A DNA stretch of 64,000 nt from a virus: positions 1-64,000 of IMG/VR virus record IMGVR_UViG_3300034072_000758, one strand, 5' to 3'. The notes under the pieces were generated by a model. It had not been told where the DNA came from. It ran no database searches and saw only the letters and a list, made by a program, of their open reading frames with translations. Shown piece by piece: positions 7,708 to 15,329 of this stretch (position 1 is its first letter; each line of letters begins with the position of its first letter). The position numbers and the translations under genes are program-made.

Positions 7708-8424
7708 ATGAAAGTAGCAATTATCTCAGCTTATTACAATGAAAGCCTAGATGTGCTACGGCGTTGTCACGATAGTGTTAAGACCCAAACACATACTGAC
7801 GTTACACATTACTTTGTGTCGGACGGAAACCCAAACACAGCACTCGATACTTGGGATTGCGTTCATATAAAATTACCTAATCATAATGATTACGGTGACA
7901 CGCCACGAGCGGTAGGAAGTTTGTCGGCAGTTGCCTTGAACTACGATGCCGTAGTTTTCTTGGATGCTGACAACTTCCTTACCCCGGACCACATCGAAAA
8001 AATGGTCTCTTATTCGAAGTTTACAGGGGCCGACATCGTTACAGCCACCCGCTTTCTTGTCGATATTGACGGGAAGACCTTGGGTGTCTGTAACGAGTCG
8101 GATGGGAATAACTTCAACGATACGAACTGCTATTTCATCACAAGTAAAGCGTTTGATGTTTTCCGTTATCTCGGCTTCAAGAGTAATAAACACGGGATAG
8201 TAGGAGATCGTATGTTCTGGAATGCTGTCAAACAGATGCCATTCTCCCGGTCCCATTTCTCTACACCAACGGTCTATTACACCACCACATTCGCATTCCA
8301 CTATCAAGTTCTCGGCCTGACGCCTCCCGACCACACTAAGGTCATTGTGCGCTTCTCAGACGAAGAACATCACCGCATGATCAGCTATCCAGAATATGTG
8401 AAGCTCACCAAGGGACAAAAATGA
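7708..8424 (+). CDS. Family 2-like glycosyltransferase
   Basis: This is a 238-residue GT-A fold glycosyltransferase. The N-terminus VAIISAYYNE and the segment YDAVVFLDADNFLTPDHI carry the nucleotide-sugar strand and the DxD motif (Asp86-x-Asp88) that holds the metal-bound nucleotide sugar. The acceptor-side residues GDRMFW follow near residue 170. It overlaps the next glycosyltransferase gene (ATGA), so the two act together, plausibly glycosylating phage DNA, virion protein or a host surface polymer. Substrate cannot be told from sequence. Confidence 0.82.
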   Translation: MKVAIISAYYNESLDVLRRCHDSVKTQTHTDVTHYFVSDGNPNTALDTWDCVHIKLPNHNDYGDTPRAVGSLSAVALNYDAVVFLDADNFLTPDHIEKMVSYSKFTGADIVTATRFLVDIDGKTLGVCNESDGNNFNDTNCYFITSKAFDVFRYLGFKSNKHGIVGDRMFWNAVKQMPFSRSHFSTPTVYYTTTFAFHYQVLGLTPPDHTKVIVRFSDEEHHRMISYPEYVKLTKGQK

Positions 8425-9290
8425 AATCCAATCTCATTATCGGCGTAATCAAAGGCTATGACTGGTCCAAGGTAAGCCTATGGGCCTTGAGCATCATTAC
8501 TAGCGGTTTCAAAGGCACAGCGGCAGTCATTCAATACTATGACCCCGATGGTATCGAGCGCGATGAAGAAGTAGCTAAGAATCTAAAATCTCTTGGTATC
8601 CAAGTCATCAATATGAGATTGGAAGGTCAAATCTTTTCCAGACGTTTCTATGACATTCATTCAGTATTGCGATCCAGACTGGACTCGTTCGATCATGTGA
8701 TTGCTACCGATGTTCGTGACGTTATGTTCCAGAGCGACCCTGCGGCATGGCTCTCTCAGAACCTCAAGAAGGGCATCTACGCAGCTACGGAAGGGCTTCG
8801 TTATCGAGACGAAGATTGGGGTAGAAGCAATCTCGCTCAATCTTTCGGCGCAGATGGTATGCGGATCATGGATGAATTGATTTACAACGCTGGGGTAATC
8901 AGCGGTAAAGCCGAAAGCATTTCTGATTTGTTCTACAACATTTATGTATTGTCGGAAATTGCCAATATGCCTTCGGGTGGTGGTGGTCCAGATCAGGCGG
9001 CGTACAACATGCTTCTCAACATGAAAGCATACCAGTCCGAAGCTCAATTCGGCAACCACGAGGATGGTTACGCCGCTCAATTGGGGACCACAGCCGATCC
9101 GTCCAAAATCGACCGCTTCCGTCCATTCTTAGTTGAACCGGAACCGATCATGGAAGATGGCGTGGTGAAAACAAGTACAGGTATTCCGTTCTGCGTTGTT
9201 CACCAATATGATCGTCACCCGGAATGGGATAAGATAATCAGAGAGAGGGTAAACAATGAATTACGCGATCTACGTGCTCGAAATAGCTAA
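8421..9290 (+). CDS. Putative glycosyltransferase (GT-A-like)
   Basis: This 289-residue protein is coupled to the preceding glycosyltransferase by a 4-base overlap. The segment DHVIATDVRDVMFQSDP (residues about 91-107) is the DxD-containing element typical of nucleotide-sugar transferases that begin with a Rossmann-like sheet. GGGGPDQAAYN (about 192) resembles the acceptor/catalytic loop DQ motif, and VVHQYDRHPEW near the end supplies a conserved-looking His. No exact family assigned. A 43-residue membrane peptide gene starts inside its 3' end. Confidence 0.68.
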   Translation: MKSNLIIGVIKGYDWSKVSLWALSIITSGFKGTAAVIQYYDPDGIERDEEVAKNLKSLGIQVINMRLEGQIFSRRFYDIHSVLRSRLDSFDHVIATDVRDVMFQSDPAAWLSQNLKKGIYAATEGLRYRDEDWGRSNLAQSFGADGMRIMDELIYNAGVISGKAESISDLFYNIYVLSEIANMPSGGGGPDQAAYNMLLNMKAYQSEAQFGNHEDGYAAQLGTTADPSKIDRFRPFLVEPEPIMEDGVVKTSTGIPFCVVHQYDRHPEWDKIIRERVNNELRDLRARNS

Positions 9291-9387
9291 GGTTGCATTT
9301 ATTGGAATGGCCGCTTTTATGGTCATCATCGGTGTATTATATTCACTCATGTGCGCGGCTAAAGTCATAGTCAAGCACAAAGAATGA
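9256..9387 (+). CDS. Small single-span membrane protein
   Basis: 43 residues, read in another frame over the last 35 bases of the glycosyltransferase gene. GAGAGGG precedes the ATG at 9256. Residues about 10-34 are continuously hydrophobic (AFIGMAAFMVIIGVLYS) and the end is basic (KVIVKHKE), fitting one transmembrane helix with a cytoplasmic C-terminus. Overlap, ribosome-binding site and membrane character support a real gene. Role unknown. It might anchor the two glycosyltransferases. Confidence 0.6.
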   Translation: MNYAIYVLEIAKVAFIGMAAFMVIIGVLYSLMCAAKVIVKHKE

Positions 9388-10707
9388 TTACATCACGAAT
9401 ATTTTGCCTTCGCATTCATTTAAAGCCGCATTGAAATTATCTTCGAGTTCTTCCGCCATGTCGGTAAGAGCATTGTTGTAATATTCATAATCGTGCTCGT
9501 TACCACGAAAGCTATAATAACCATTTTGACCGGCCTTAAAATGCTTCGGAAGTGGATTGAATTTGATCTTACCAGTCAACATATATTGGGCTAATAGCTC
9601 AAGAGTAAATTCAAATTCATTTCTGAGCGCAGCTTCTCTTGCCGATCTCATAGTCCCAATGTTCTGAAAGAAGTATTTTAGGATTTTGTCAGTATTAGCT
9701 TTTTTCTGATGCTCACCATATCGTCCGCTATTGTTGTGTCTTTCTTCGCTATTACCTACCTTTACGCCATAGTTTTCTAAAATATTATTCATATATCGGA
9801 ATATTATGTTTCTAACTTCCGTGAAATGATAAACTTGTCTTTGGCTTTGACCGGTAGTGAAATTGTATTTGCCGTAGCGTGAAATTGCGTGACCGAAACG
9901 GTGAGCGATAATCCAAGCTGTCATAGGAACCTTTTCATCGCCCTTGTTGCTGTTGAACAAGATGTTGATAGCATTTGGTTGATACTGGAACTCGGACAAA
10001 GCTTTCGGCATGTTTTGTTCCAGCCACTCTTGATCGACCATACCAATTTCGCTATTTCGATTAGCTTCCGGCGAATTGACGAAATACATGTTGTAGTTAT
10101 GTGGTGTTTTAGCCCACTTCGCCTTGATCTTCTCAACGGCTTTTGGGTTATTCAAGAGCTTGCGTTCATTATCCTTATAAGAACTGTTCTTATCCCAATT
10201 ACCTACCTTCTGGAAATTGGCAATTGGCATTTCTTCAAGGGTCTCTTCACCTTCGGTCAATGAGGCCATCAGTTCCTTTACAGTAGGTTCATCCATATAC
10301 CCAAAGTGCGGCATTTTCAGTCCACGAATTTTAGTCTTCTCGGTGGCACCGTTGCTCATGAAAGCCTTGATACACTGGAAAGCGTCATCTGATTTTGGAC
10401 CCATACCATCAATCGGCGGAGCGAAATGAATCACGCCATTTCGGTATCGCCCACCAACACCTACCCAACCTCTGATCCAGCTATCATACCCGGCATTCGA
10501 TCCTGTTACTTCAAAATATTCCTCAGCATGAGACGCGCTAAGGGTCTTTGTACCGGCAGTACCTTCGTCGCCCAAAATGAAGCGTCCAGTCTTAGCATTG
10601 AACATAAAGCGACGATTTTTGATTTGTTTAAAATCAAAGCGACGAGTCTGGTGGGCCTTGTCAGATAGGCTGGTTTCGTTTTCATTAAGAATTTCAAAGT
10701 AACGCAT
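9388..10707 (-). CDS. Large protein with capsid leader and degenerate zincin-like motif
   Basis: This 439-residue late protein starts MRYFEILNE, very like the T4 capsid-targeting sequence, with a second processing-like site at LTEGEETLEE near residue 150-160. The mid-protein segment AWIIAHRFGHAIS (265-277) has the layout of a zinc-protease HExxH helix but carries Arg in place of the catalytic Glu. A helical region NEFEFTLELLAQYM follows. I infer a packaged protein with a metallopeptidase-like, perhaps inactive, fold. The start codon is set by a late promoter 4 nt upstream, so the mRNA is expected to be leaderless. Confidence 0.7.
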   Translation of the reverse strand: MRYFEILNENETSLSDKAHQTRRFDFKQIKNRRFMFNAKTGRFILGDEGTAGTKTLSASHAEEYFEVTGSNAGYDSWIRGWVGVGGRYRNGVIHFAPPIDGMGPKSDDAFQCIKAFMSNGATEKTKIRGLKMPHFGYMDEPTVKELMASLTEGEETLEEMPIANFQKVGNWDKNSSYKDNERKLLNNPKAVEKIKAKWAKTPHNYNMYFVNSPEANRNSEIGMVDQEWLEQNMPKALSEFQYQPNAINILFNSNKGDEKVPMTAWIIAHRFGHAISRYGKYNFTTGQSQRQVYHFTEVRNIIFRYMNNILENYGVKVGNSEERHNNSGRYGEHQKKANTDKILKYFFQNIGTMRSAREAALRNEFEFTLELLAQYMLTGKIKFNPLPKHFKAGQNGYYSFRGNEHDYEYYNNALTDMAEELEDNFNAALNECEGKIFVM

Positions 10708-10711
10708 AAGA

Positions 10712-10720
10712 TTATTTATT
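10712..10720 (-). promoter_or_regulatory. Leaderless late promoter AATAAATAA
   Basis: Minus-strand late element with exactly 4 nt between it and the ATG at 10707. It sits back-to-back with the plus-strand element at 10721-10729. Confidence 0.75.
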
Positions 10721-10729
10721 ACTAAATAC
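10721..10729 (+). promoter_or_regulatory. Leaderless late promoter ACTAAATAC
   Basis: Plus-strand late element with exactly 4 nt before the ATG at 10734. Transcription should begin at or next to the start codon. Confidence 0.75.
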
Positions 10730-10733
10730 GTGT

Positions 10734-11306
10734 ATGAAGTTTAGAGAATTGTTAGAACCTAAGAAGAGAATTTATATTGCTCGAAAACTACTTAATGGTG
10801 AAGACATCATTGCTTGGGCTAAGGAAAACGGTCTAACATATTGTTTAAAACCGGAAGATTTTCACACAACAATTTTCTATACAAAGAACGCTATTGACTG
10901 GTATGATGTAGAACGCCAGAATGATACGGTGGTATGTAATACCGATGGGACAGATCGTCACATTACTTTGCTAGGTAAAACTGCGTTGTGTTTAGTATTC
11001 AAAAATGAAATACTTGATAATCGTCATTTCCAACTTCGACATGATGGCTTAATTTCAACGTATAACGACCATATTTTACACGTGACTCTCTCATACCGGG
11101 AGTATGATCAGCCCCTCAACATCATGACTGTTCCGGTATATAGTGGGCCTCTAATCTTTGGTCCTGAGTATGTTGATAATCCCGACGAAGATAACGTTGA
11201 ATTTGAAGAAATGTGTCTCGATGAAAGTGAAACACAGGATTGTGAACTTGGTCCCTATTATCAAAGCGACGAAGAATTAGAAGCTCAAGGTGTAAAAAAG
11301 CTCTAA
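10734..11306 (+). CDS. acb1: Acb1-like anti-CBASS 2H phosphoesterase
   Basis: This 190-residue protein carries the two HxT motifs of 2H phosphoesterases: FHTTIFY (His44-Thr46) and LHVTLSY (His116-Thr118). The surrounding pattern RIYIARKLLN..IIAWAKENG..L.PEDFH, then IDW, then the second motif, matches the Acb1 family. T4 Acb1 cleaves the cyclic oligonucleotide messengers of CBASS immunity. The first residues, MKFRELLE, resemble the capsid-targeting leader, so the protein could be packaged and act on entry. It has a late leaderless promoter, where an early one would be expected for a purely intracellular anti-immune factor. After residue 130 a D/E-rich tail follows that is not part of the core. 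Confidence 0.78.
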   Translation: MKFRELLEPKKRIYIARKLLNGEDIIAWAKENGLTYCLKPEDFHTTIFYTKNAIDWYDVERQNDTVVCNTDGTDRHITLLGKTALCLVFKNEILDNRHFQLRHDGLISTYNDHILHVTLSYREYDQPLNIMTVPVYSGPLIFGPEYVDNPDEDNVEFEEMCLDESETQDCELGPYYQSDEELEAQGVKKL

Positions 11307-11312
11307 TATAGA

Positions 11313-11340
11313 TTGACAATATACCGTCATATGTTATCGT
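11313..11340 (+). promoter_or_regulatory. Early promoter
   Basis: TTGACA, 16-bp spacer, TATCGT, then a 30-nt leader ending in GGAGACAAAATATG. One of the best matches to the promoter class in this window. Confidence 0.75.
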
Positions 11341-11370
11341 GAAATATATCAATATTCACGGAGACAAAAT

Positions 11371-11721
11371 ATGACCGGTCTGACTATTCTCGCTAAAACC
11401 ATCGTTGTAGCTTTCAAGGAAGGCCGCAAGCGTTATGAAGTAGCCCGCCCGGTCACGGCGACGGTCGCGGATGATGCCTCACTTCGCGCATCCACCATCA
11501 GCCTGATCTCGGCTGGACAAAACGGCAGCATGGTCAACTGGAACGTCCGCGAAGCTACTCTGGCCGAAGTTCTGGCCCTTGCCGCGCAGTCGGCTCGCAA
11601 TTTTCTACTGACGCTCGGCGAAGAAAACGGAAAGTTCACGGTCGAAGACGATGGTGAAGTGCTATTCATCACCGACACCGAAACCACCCGATCCGAGGTA
11701 TTGGCTAAGGTATTCAAGTAA
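11371..11721 (+). CDS. Unknown early protein
   Basis: 116 residues, Ala/Thr rich, with a helical centre and GC-rich host-like codons unlike the AT-rich late genes next door. A strong early promoter and a perfect GGAG site precede it. Its promoter/leader layout is shared with the genes starting at 19624, 48225, 53776 and 62742, so it may belong to a set of early host-takeover proteins. No domain recognised. It overlaps the convergent next gene by 8 bases. Confidence 0.7.
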   Translation: MTGLTILAKTIVVAFKEGRKRYEVARPVTATVADDASLRASTISLISAGQNGSMVNWNVREATLAEVLALAAQSARNFLLTLGEENGKFTVEDDGEVLFITDTETTRSEVLAKVFK

Positions 11722-12157
11722 GCAATAACCGCATCATCATCGTGGCATTGGTGATTTCTTCCCAAGATGCGTTGATCCTAGCGGTATATCCGGTCATAGA
11801 TTCTATTTTGACCCATCGTTTGTAAGGGAGAACACCACCGCGTTCTCCCTTTATTTCGTAATACCCCTCCCCCATTTCTTGAATTGAAAAACTAGACACG
11901 AGGTCAAATTTGATCTCGAACTTTACATGTTGGAACACAACGCTCAAATAGGCGTCTGAAACCGTGGCCTTACCCTTGTCGTCGTTCACAAATCTGTTTC
12001 CGCGCCCGTGTATCAAAGAAAACACGACCGTTTTACCGGCTTCATATTCCAATGATATAATATCATCGCATCGTGCTTCTGCCTGATTGTACAGAATAAA
12101 CCAGTCGAGCAACGGTAACCCACATTCTAATATTTGCTCAGTCCGGTCGTCGCTCAT
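11714..12157 (-). CDS. Unknown phage protein
   Basis: 147 residues from the ATG at 12157, which has GGAGAATT ahead of it. A TTG five codons earlier is less likely. A mixed alpha/beta protein with a C-terminal Met/Leu-rich end (MMMRLLLT). Function unknown. A perfect inverted repeat with a plus-strand T-rich tract (11826-11856) is embedded in the coding sequence and may end the convergent transcript. Confidence 0.6.
   Translation of the reverse strand: MSDDRTEQILECGLPLLDWFILYNQAEARCDDIISLEYEAGKTVVFSLIHGRGNRFVNDDKGKATVSDAYLSVVFQHVKFEIKFDLVSSFSIQEMGEGYYEIKGERGGVLPYKRWVKIESMTGYTARINASWEEITNATMMMRLLLT
11826..11856 (+). terminator. Possible terminator embedded in an antisense gene
   Basis: GGGAGAAC...GTTCTCCC is a perfect 8-bp stem followed by TTTATTT on the plus strand, about 105 bp after the stop of the early gene at 11371-11721, but lying within the opposing gene. 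Confidence 0.4.
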
Positions 12158-12250
12158 AGCATAATTCTCCAAGAAAATAGATTTTACGACCAGAAAAGAA
12201 TCTGGTCAACACCTCAACATTAATTTCGACTCTCGCATCTTTGGTATGTT

Positions 12251-13354
12251 ATGGTTAACGCTATGATGCTAGATATTAACTACGTTTGGAATGTCTTGGT
12301 TGCCAATCTACCGAAATCCCGGTCAGGTGGCTTCATCAAGATTTGCTGTCCGATGTGTCCAACTATGGGTGAAACACCGGATACCAGATTCCGTTGCGGT
12401 ATTACCAGAAACACCGATGGTGGCTTTGGTATAAACTGTTTCAACTGTGGTTTCAAAGCAAAATATGTCATGGGTAACGGTCTTTCCAAGAATGTGAAAG
12501 ACTTCATGTACGCCATCAACATCCCCGACCGGGTGATGATGGAAGTGGGTTATATGGTCCTTCTCGCCCAACGCCATTACAATAAGGCGGATGGTATAGT
12601 CGCTGAAATAGGCAGCGTTGCTACAGAGTTTGCGAGTCTACCTAAGAACTCGTTACCTATTAAAGAGTGGAAGGCTGAGGGATGTGATGATCCTAATTTC
12701 TTGGCCGTCTGTAAATATCTGGAAGGACGGGGTGATTATATAGCTAACAGCTATAATTATCACTGGTCCCCAGAAACCTCGGCCAAAATCAATCGTCGTG
12801 TGATTATACCATTTTATGATTATGGAGATCGCGTGGCTGGTTGGACTGGACGACTGATTGATCCTTCAAAAACTGATCGATACCTAACCAAAGGATCGAA
12901 AGCGCACTTGTTCAACAATCATCTTCTCTATGACAAGGAGATCGAAACGCTCATTGTCAATGAAGGCCCGTTTGACGCGATTGCTACTAATGGGGTGGCT
13001 CTACACGGTTCATCTATCAACGACTTTATTGTCAGCATCTTGAACGACTGCGGTAAGCGCATTGTCATTGTCCCTGATGGCGATAAGGCCGGTAGCAAGC
13101 TGATCCCGGTCGCGCTTGAGAATGGTTGGTCAGTGGCCTTCCCTAAGCTCCAAGGCATCTACAAGAAGGATAACTGGTGGGAAGATGACGTAGATGACCC
13201 GGCCAAAGCATGTGCCAAATACGGGCATCTTTTCACGGTTAGATCGATCATCGAAACAGCTACGGATAGCTCGTTCACGATACACATGAAGAGTAAGTTT
13301 TTGGTCGAAAAAGAAGAACCAAAACCAACTAAAAAAGTAAGCGAAGTAAGGTAA
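12251..13354 (+). CDS. DNA primase (T4 gp61 / DnaG type)
   Basis: It synthesises RNA primers for lagging-strand replication together with the adjacent helicase. The N-terminus holds a zinc finger (CPMC at about 33-36, then CFNCGFK at about 63-69). A helical linker follows, and a Toprim domain contains NEGPFDAIA (about 237, catalytic Glu) and VPDGDKAG (about 274, metal-binding Asp-x-Asp). At 367 residues the length suits T4-type primases. The C-terminal ~40 residues are basic. It is followed 65 bp later by the replicative helicase gene, the usual primosome pair. Confidence 0.9.
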   Translation: MVNAMMLDINYVWNVLVANLPKSRSGGFIKICCPMCPTMGETPDTRFRCGITRNTDGGFGINCFNCGFKAKYVMGNGLSKNVKDFMYAINIPDRVMMEVGYMVLLAQRHYNKADGIVAEIGSVATEFASLPKNSLPIKEWKAEGCDDPNFLAVCKYLEGRGDYIANSYNYHWSPETSAKINRRVIIPFYDYGDRVAGWTGRLIDPSKTDRYLTKGSKAHLFNNHLLYDKEIETLIVNEGPFDAIATNGVALHGSSINDFIVSILNDCGKRIVIVPDGDKAGSKLIPVALENGWSVAFPKLQGIYKKDNWWEDDVDDPAKACAKYGHLFTVRSIIETATDSSFTIHMKSKFLVEKEEPKPTKKVSEVR

Positions 13355-13419
13355 TTCAGGACTTTTTACCTTCTAAATATGAGTCCTCAAAAATAAGAAA
13401 GTATAGGAAAGAGTATAAT

Positions 13420-14733
13420 ATGGATGTTTTCAATGTAGAGTTACAGAAGCAGTTGGTGGCCTTTATGATGGCGGACTCGGAATCGTTCGCTATTTCACGG
13501 GACATCATTCGCCCTGAACTTTTCGACCGATCTTTAGAACCAGCCGTAGCCTTTATTTTGGACTACGCTAACCAACACAGCAATCTACCGCCAGTAGGTG
13601 TTCTATCGGCTTCTACGGGCTTTGACGTGCCGGATTTCCCCGACGCTAAAAGTCATCGGGACTGGTACACCCAAACCATTGAAAAATTCATTCAGAAGAG
13701 AACGCTCACCGATGTTATTCTGAACTATGCCGAAAAAATTCAGGAAAACAAAGAGCACCAAGTAGACATCGTAAAAGCATGTCAAGATGCTATGGCTATT
13801 TCTCTGATCAAGGATTTAGGTACGAATATCTTCAAGGATGCTGATCGCATTATTGAAAACTTCAAGGCCAACCAAGTTCTTGTTCCGACCGGCTTCAATG
13901 ACATAGACGGGAAGCTTTATGGTGGGCTGGCCGAAGAATCTTTGACGATTTTCGTCGGTCGTTCGGGTGAAGGTAAATCTCTCATTCTCCAAAATATAGG
14001 CATAAATTGGGCCGCAATGGGGAAAAATATCATTTATATCAGTCTCGAACTCTCCGAAGAATTGATTGGTCGTCGCTTGATTTCAATGGTCTCTGACTTG
14101 TCTACAACGGATGTTCTTAAAAACACTAAAGAAGCCTGTACCCGTATCAAGATTTTCGATAAGCGAAAACAAGCAGGTAACTACATCATCAAAGCCCTTC
14201 CGAATGGAAGTACGACAAATACAATCCGCGCGTTCATTAAAGAATACACGATTAAAACTGGTATCGAACCAGATGCGATCATTGTTGACTATCTGGACAT
14301 CATGTATCCAAACGAGAAGAATGTAGATATATCCAATCTCTTCACGAAGGATAAGTTCGTGTCGGAACAGCTTCGCGGTTTGTCCTTCGATCTCAAGGTT
14401 CCGGTCGTCACCGCGTCTCAGTTCAACCGATCTGCGACGGATACGGAAGAATTTGATCACTCACACATCGCGGGTGGTATCTCGAAGATCAACACAGCGG
14501 ATAACCTTATCTATCTCAATGCACCGAAGTCCAAGAAAGAAAAAGGCGAGTTTGAGATTATTTTTGGTAAGACACGTTCATCCGGCGCTGTCGGCGACAG
14601 ACTGAAACTCAAGTACAATAATCAGACCATGCGGTTACTTGATTGGGAAGGTCTACCCGATGTCGATCTCGACTTTGGTGACCTTGATGATGATAACGAT
14701 GCCAAGAACCAATTGATGAATCTGAATTTATAA
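13420..14733 (+). CDS. Replicative DNA helicase (T4 gp41 / DnaB family)
   Basis: This ring helicase drives the replication fork and recruits primase. The RecA-like core shows Walker A GRSGEGKS (about 183-190), IIYISLELSEE (motif H1a), Walker B-like IIVDYLDIM (about 287), and VPVVTASQFNRSA (motif H3 with the sensor Gln). The N-terminal ~150 residues form the helical hexamerisation region, and the C-terminus is acidic. 437 residues is near the size of T4 gp41. A terminator follows at once. Confidence 0.92.
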   Translation: MDVFNVELQKQLVAFMMADSESFAISRDIIRPELFDRSLEPAVAFILDYANQHSNLPPVGVLSASTGFDVPDFPDAKSHRDWYTQTIEKFIQKRTLTDVILNYAEKIQENKEHQVDIVKACQDAMAISLIKDLGTNIFKDADRIIENFKANQVLVPTGFNDIDGKLYGGLAEESLTIFVGRSGEGKSLILQNIGINWAAMGKNIIYISLELSEELIGRRLISMVSDLSTTDVLKNTKEACTRIKIFDKRKQAGNYIIKALPNGSTTNTIRAFIKEYTIKTGIEPDAIIVDYLDIMYPNEKNVDISNLFTKDKFVSEQLRGLSFDLKVPVVTASQFNRSATDTEEFDHSHIAGGISKINTADNLIYLNAPKSKKEKGEFEIIFGKTRSSGAVGDRLKLKYNNQTMRLLDWEGLPDVDLDFGDLDDDNDAKNQLMNLNL

Positions 14734-14738
14734 ATCAA

Positions 14739-14766
14739 GGGGGTTTTAAAACCCCCTTCTTCTTTT
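14739..14766 (+). terminator. Rho-independent terminator
   Basis: GGGGG-TTTTAAAA-CCCCC stem-loop followed by a T-rich run, directly after the helicase stop and immediately before the next late promoter. Confidence 0.85.
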
Positions 14767-14775
14767 GCTAAATAT
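14767..14775 (+). promoter_or_regulatory. Leaderless late promoter GCTAAATAT
   Basis: Late element with exactly 4 nt before the ATG at 14780. It fixes that ATG as the start and opens the 14.8-19 kb operon. Confidence 0.72.
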
Positions 14776-14779
14776 TAAC

Positions 14780-15088
14780 ATGGAATTTAATAGCGAAATG
14801 CGCGATTATATGGCTATCGCGCAGTTATATTCTTGGGATTATATGGATGCTGTTCATTTTGAAAAAGAACAGTTGACTGAATCTGCGCAAGTGGAGACGG
14901 AAAACCCATCAGTAATCGGAGAATACGCTGTTGGTGAATTGAAGGATTTGGTTTTTAAACTCAGAGCATTTCAAGAATCTCAAAGTGGTGACTATGGCTA
15001 TGGCTTTGAAATGGGGATGCAACGAGCGGCTGATATGGTTGAAAATTTAATTCTAAGATTAAGTGAAGAGAACGATGGACAGAAGTAA
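14780..15088 (+). CDS. Unknown late protein
   Basis: 102 residues from the ATG 4 nt after the late promoter. An in-frame TTG at 14765 lies inside the promoter and is rejected. Acidic and helical (MRDYMAIAQLYSWDYMDAVHF early, then KDLVFKLRAF). It heads a run of six closely spaced or overlapping unknown genes that look like virion components. Function unknown. Confidence 0.65.
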   Translation: MEFNSEMRDYMAIAQLYSWDYMDAVHFEKEQLTESAQVETENPSVIGEYAVGELKDLVFKLRAFQESQSGDYGYGFEMGMQRAADMVENLILRLSEENDGQK

Positions 15089-15329
15089 AAAATTCAGAAG
15101 TATTCTTGAGGAAATCGGTGGTATCGAAGAAACCGATAAGGACTTGTTCTTGGAATCAAAGGCCAAGCATCTTATTGCCTCAAGTTCGCATTTGATAAAA
15201 TATATCACCGAGAACTACGACGAAGAAACTAGCGCCGATCTAGTGAAGCGCCTAATTAACTCAATCCGTACCGGTGACGAGAAGAAGTTTATTCGCGGTA
15301 TTCGCAATGTCGGGAACAATGACGAATGA
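15075..15329 (+). CDS. Unknown late protein
   Basis: 84 residues from ATG 15075, which has GAAGAG ahead and overlaps the previous gene by 14 bases. The N-terminus MDRSKKFRSILEEIGGIEE includes a leader-like FRSILEE followed by Gly-Gly-Ile, compatible with prohead-protease processing after Glu. The rest is helical and basic. Function unknown. Confidence 0.6.
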   Translation: MDRSKKFRSILEEIGGIEETDKDLFLESKAKHLIASSSHLIKYITENYDEETSADLVKRLINSIRTGDEKKFIRGIRNVGNNDE

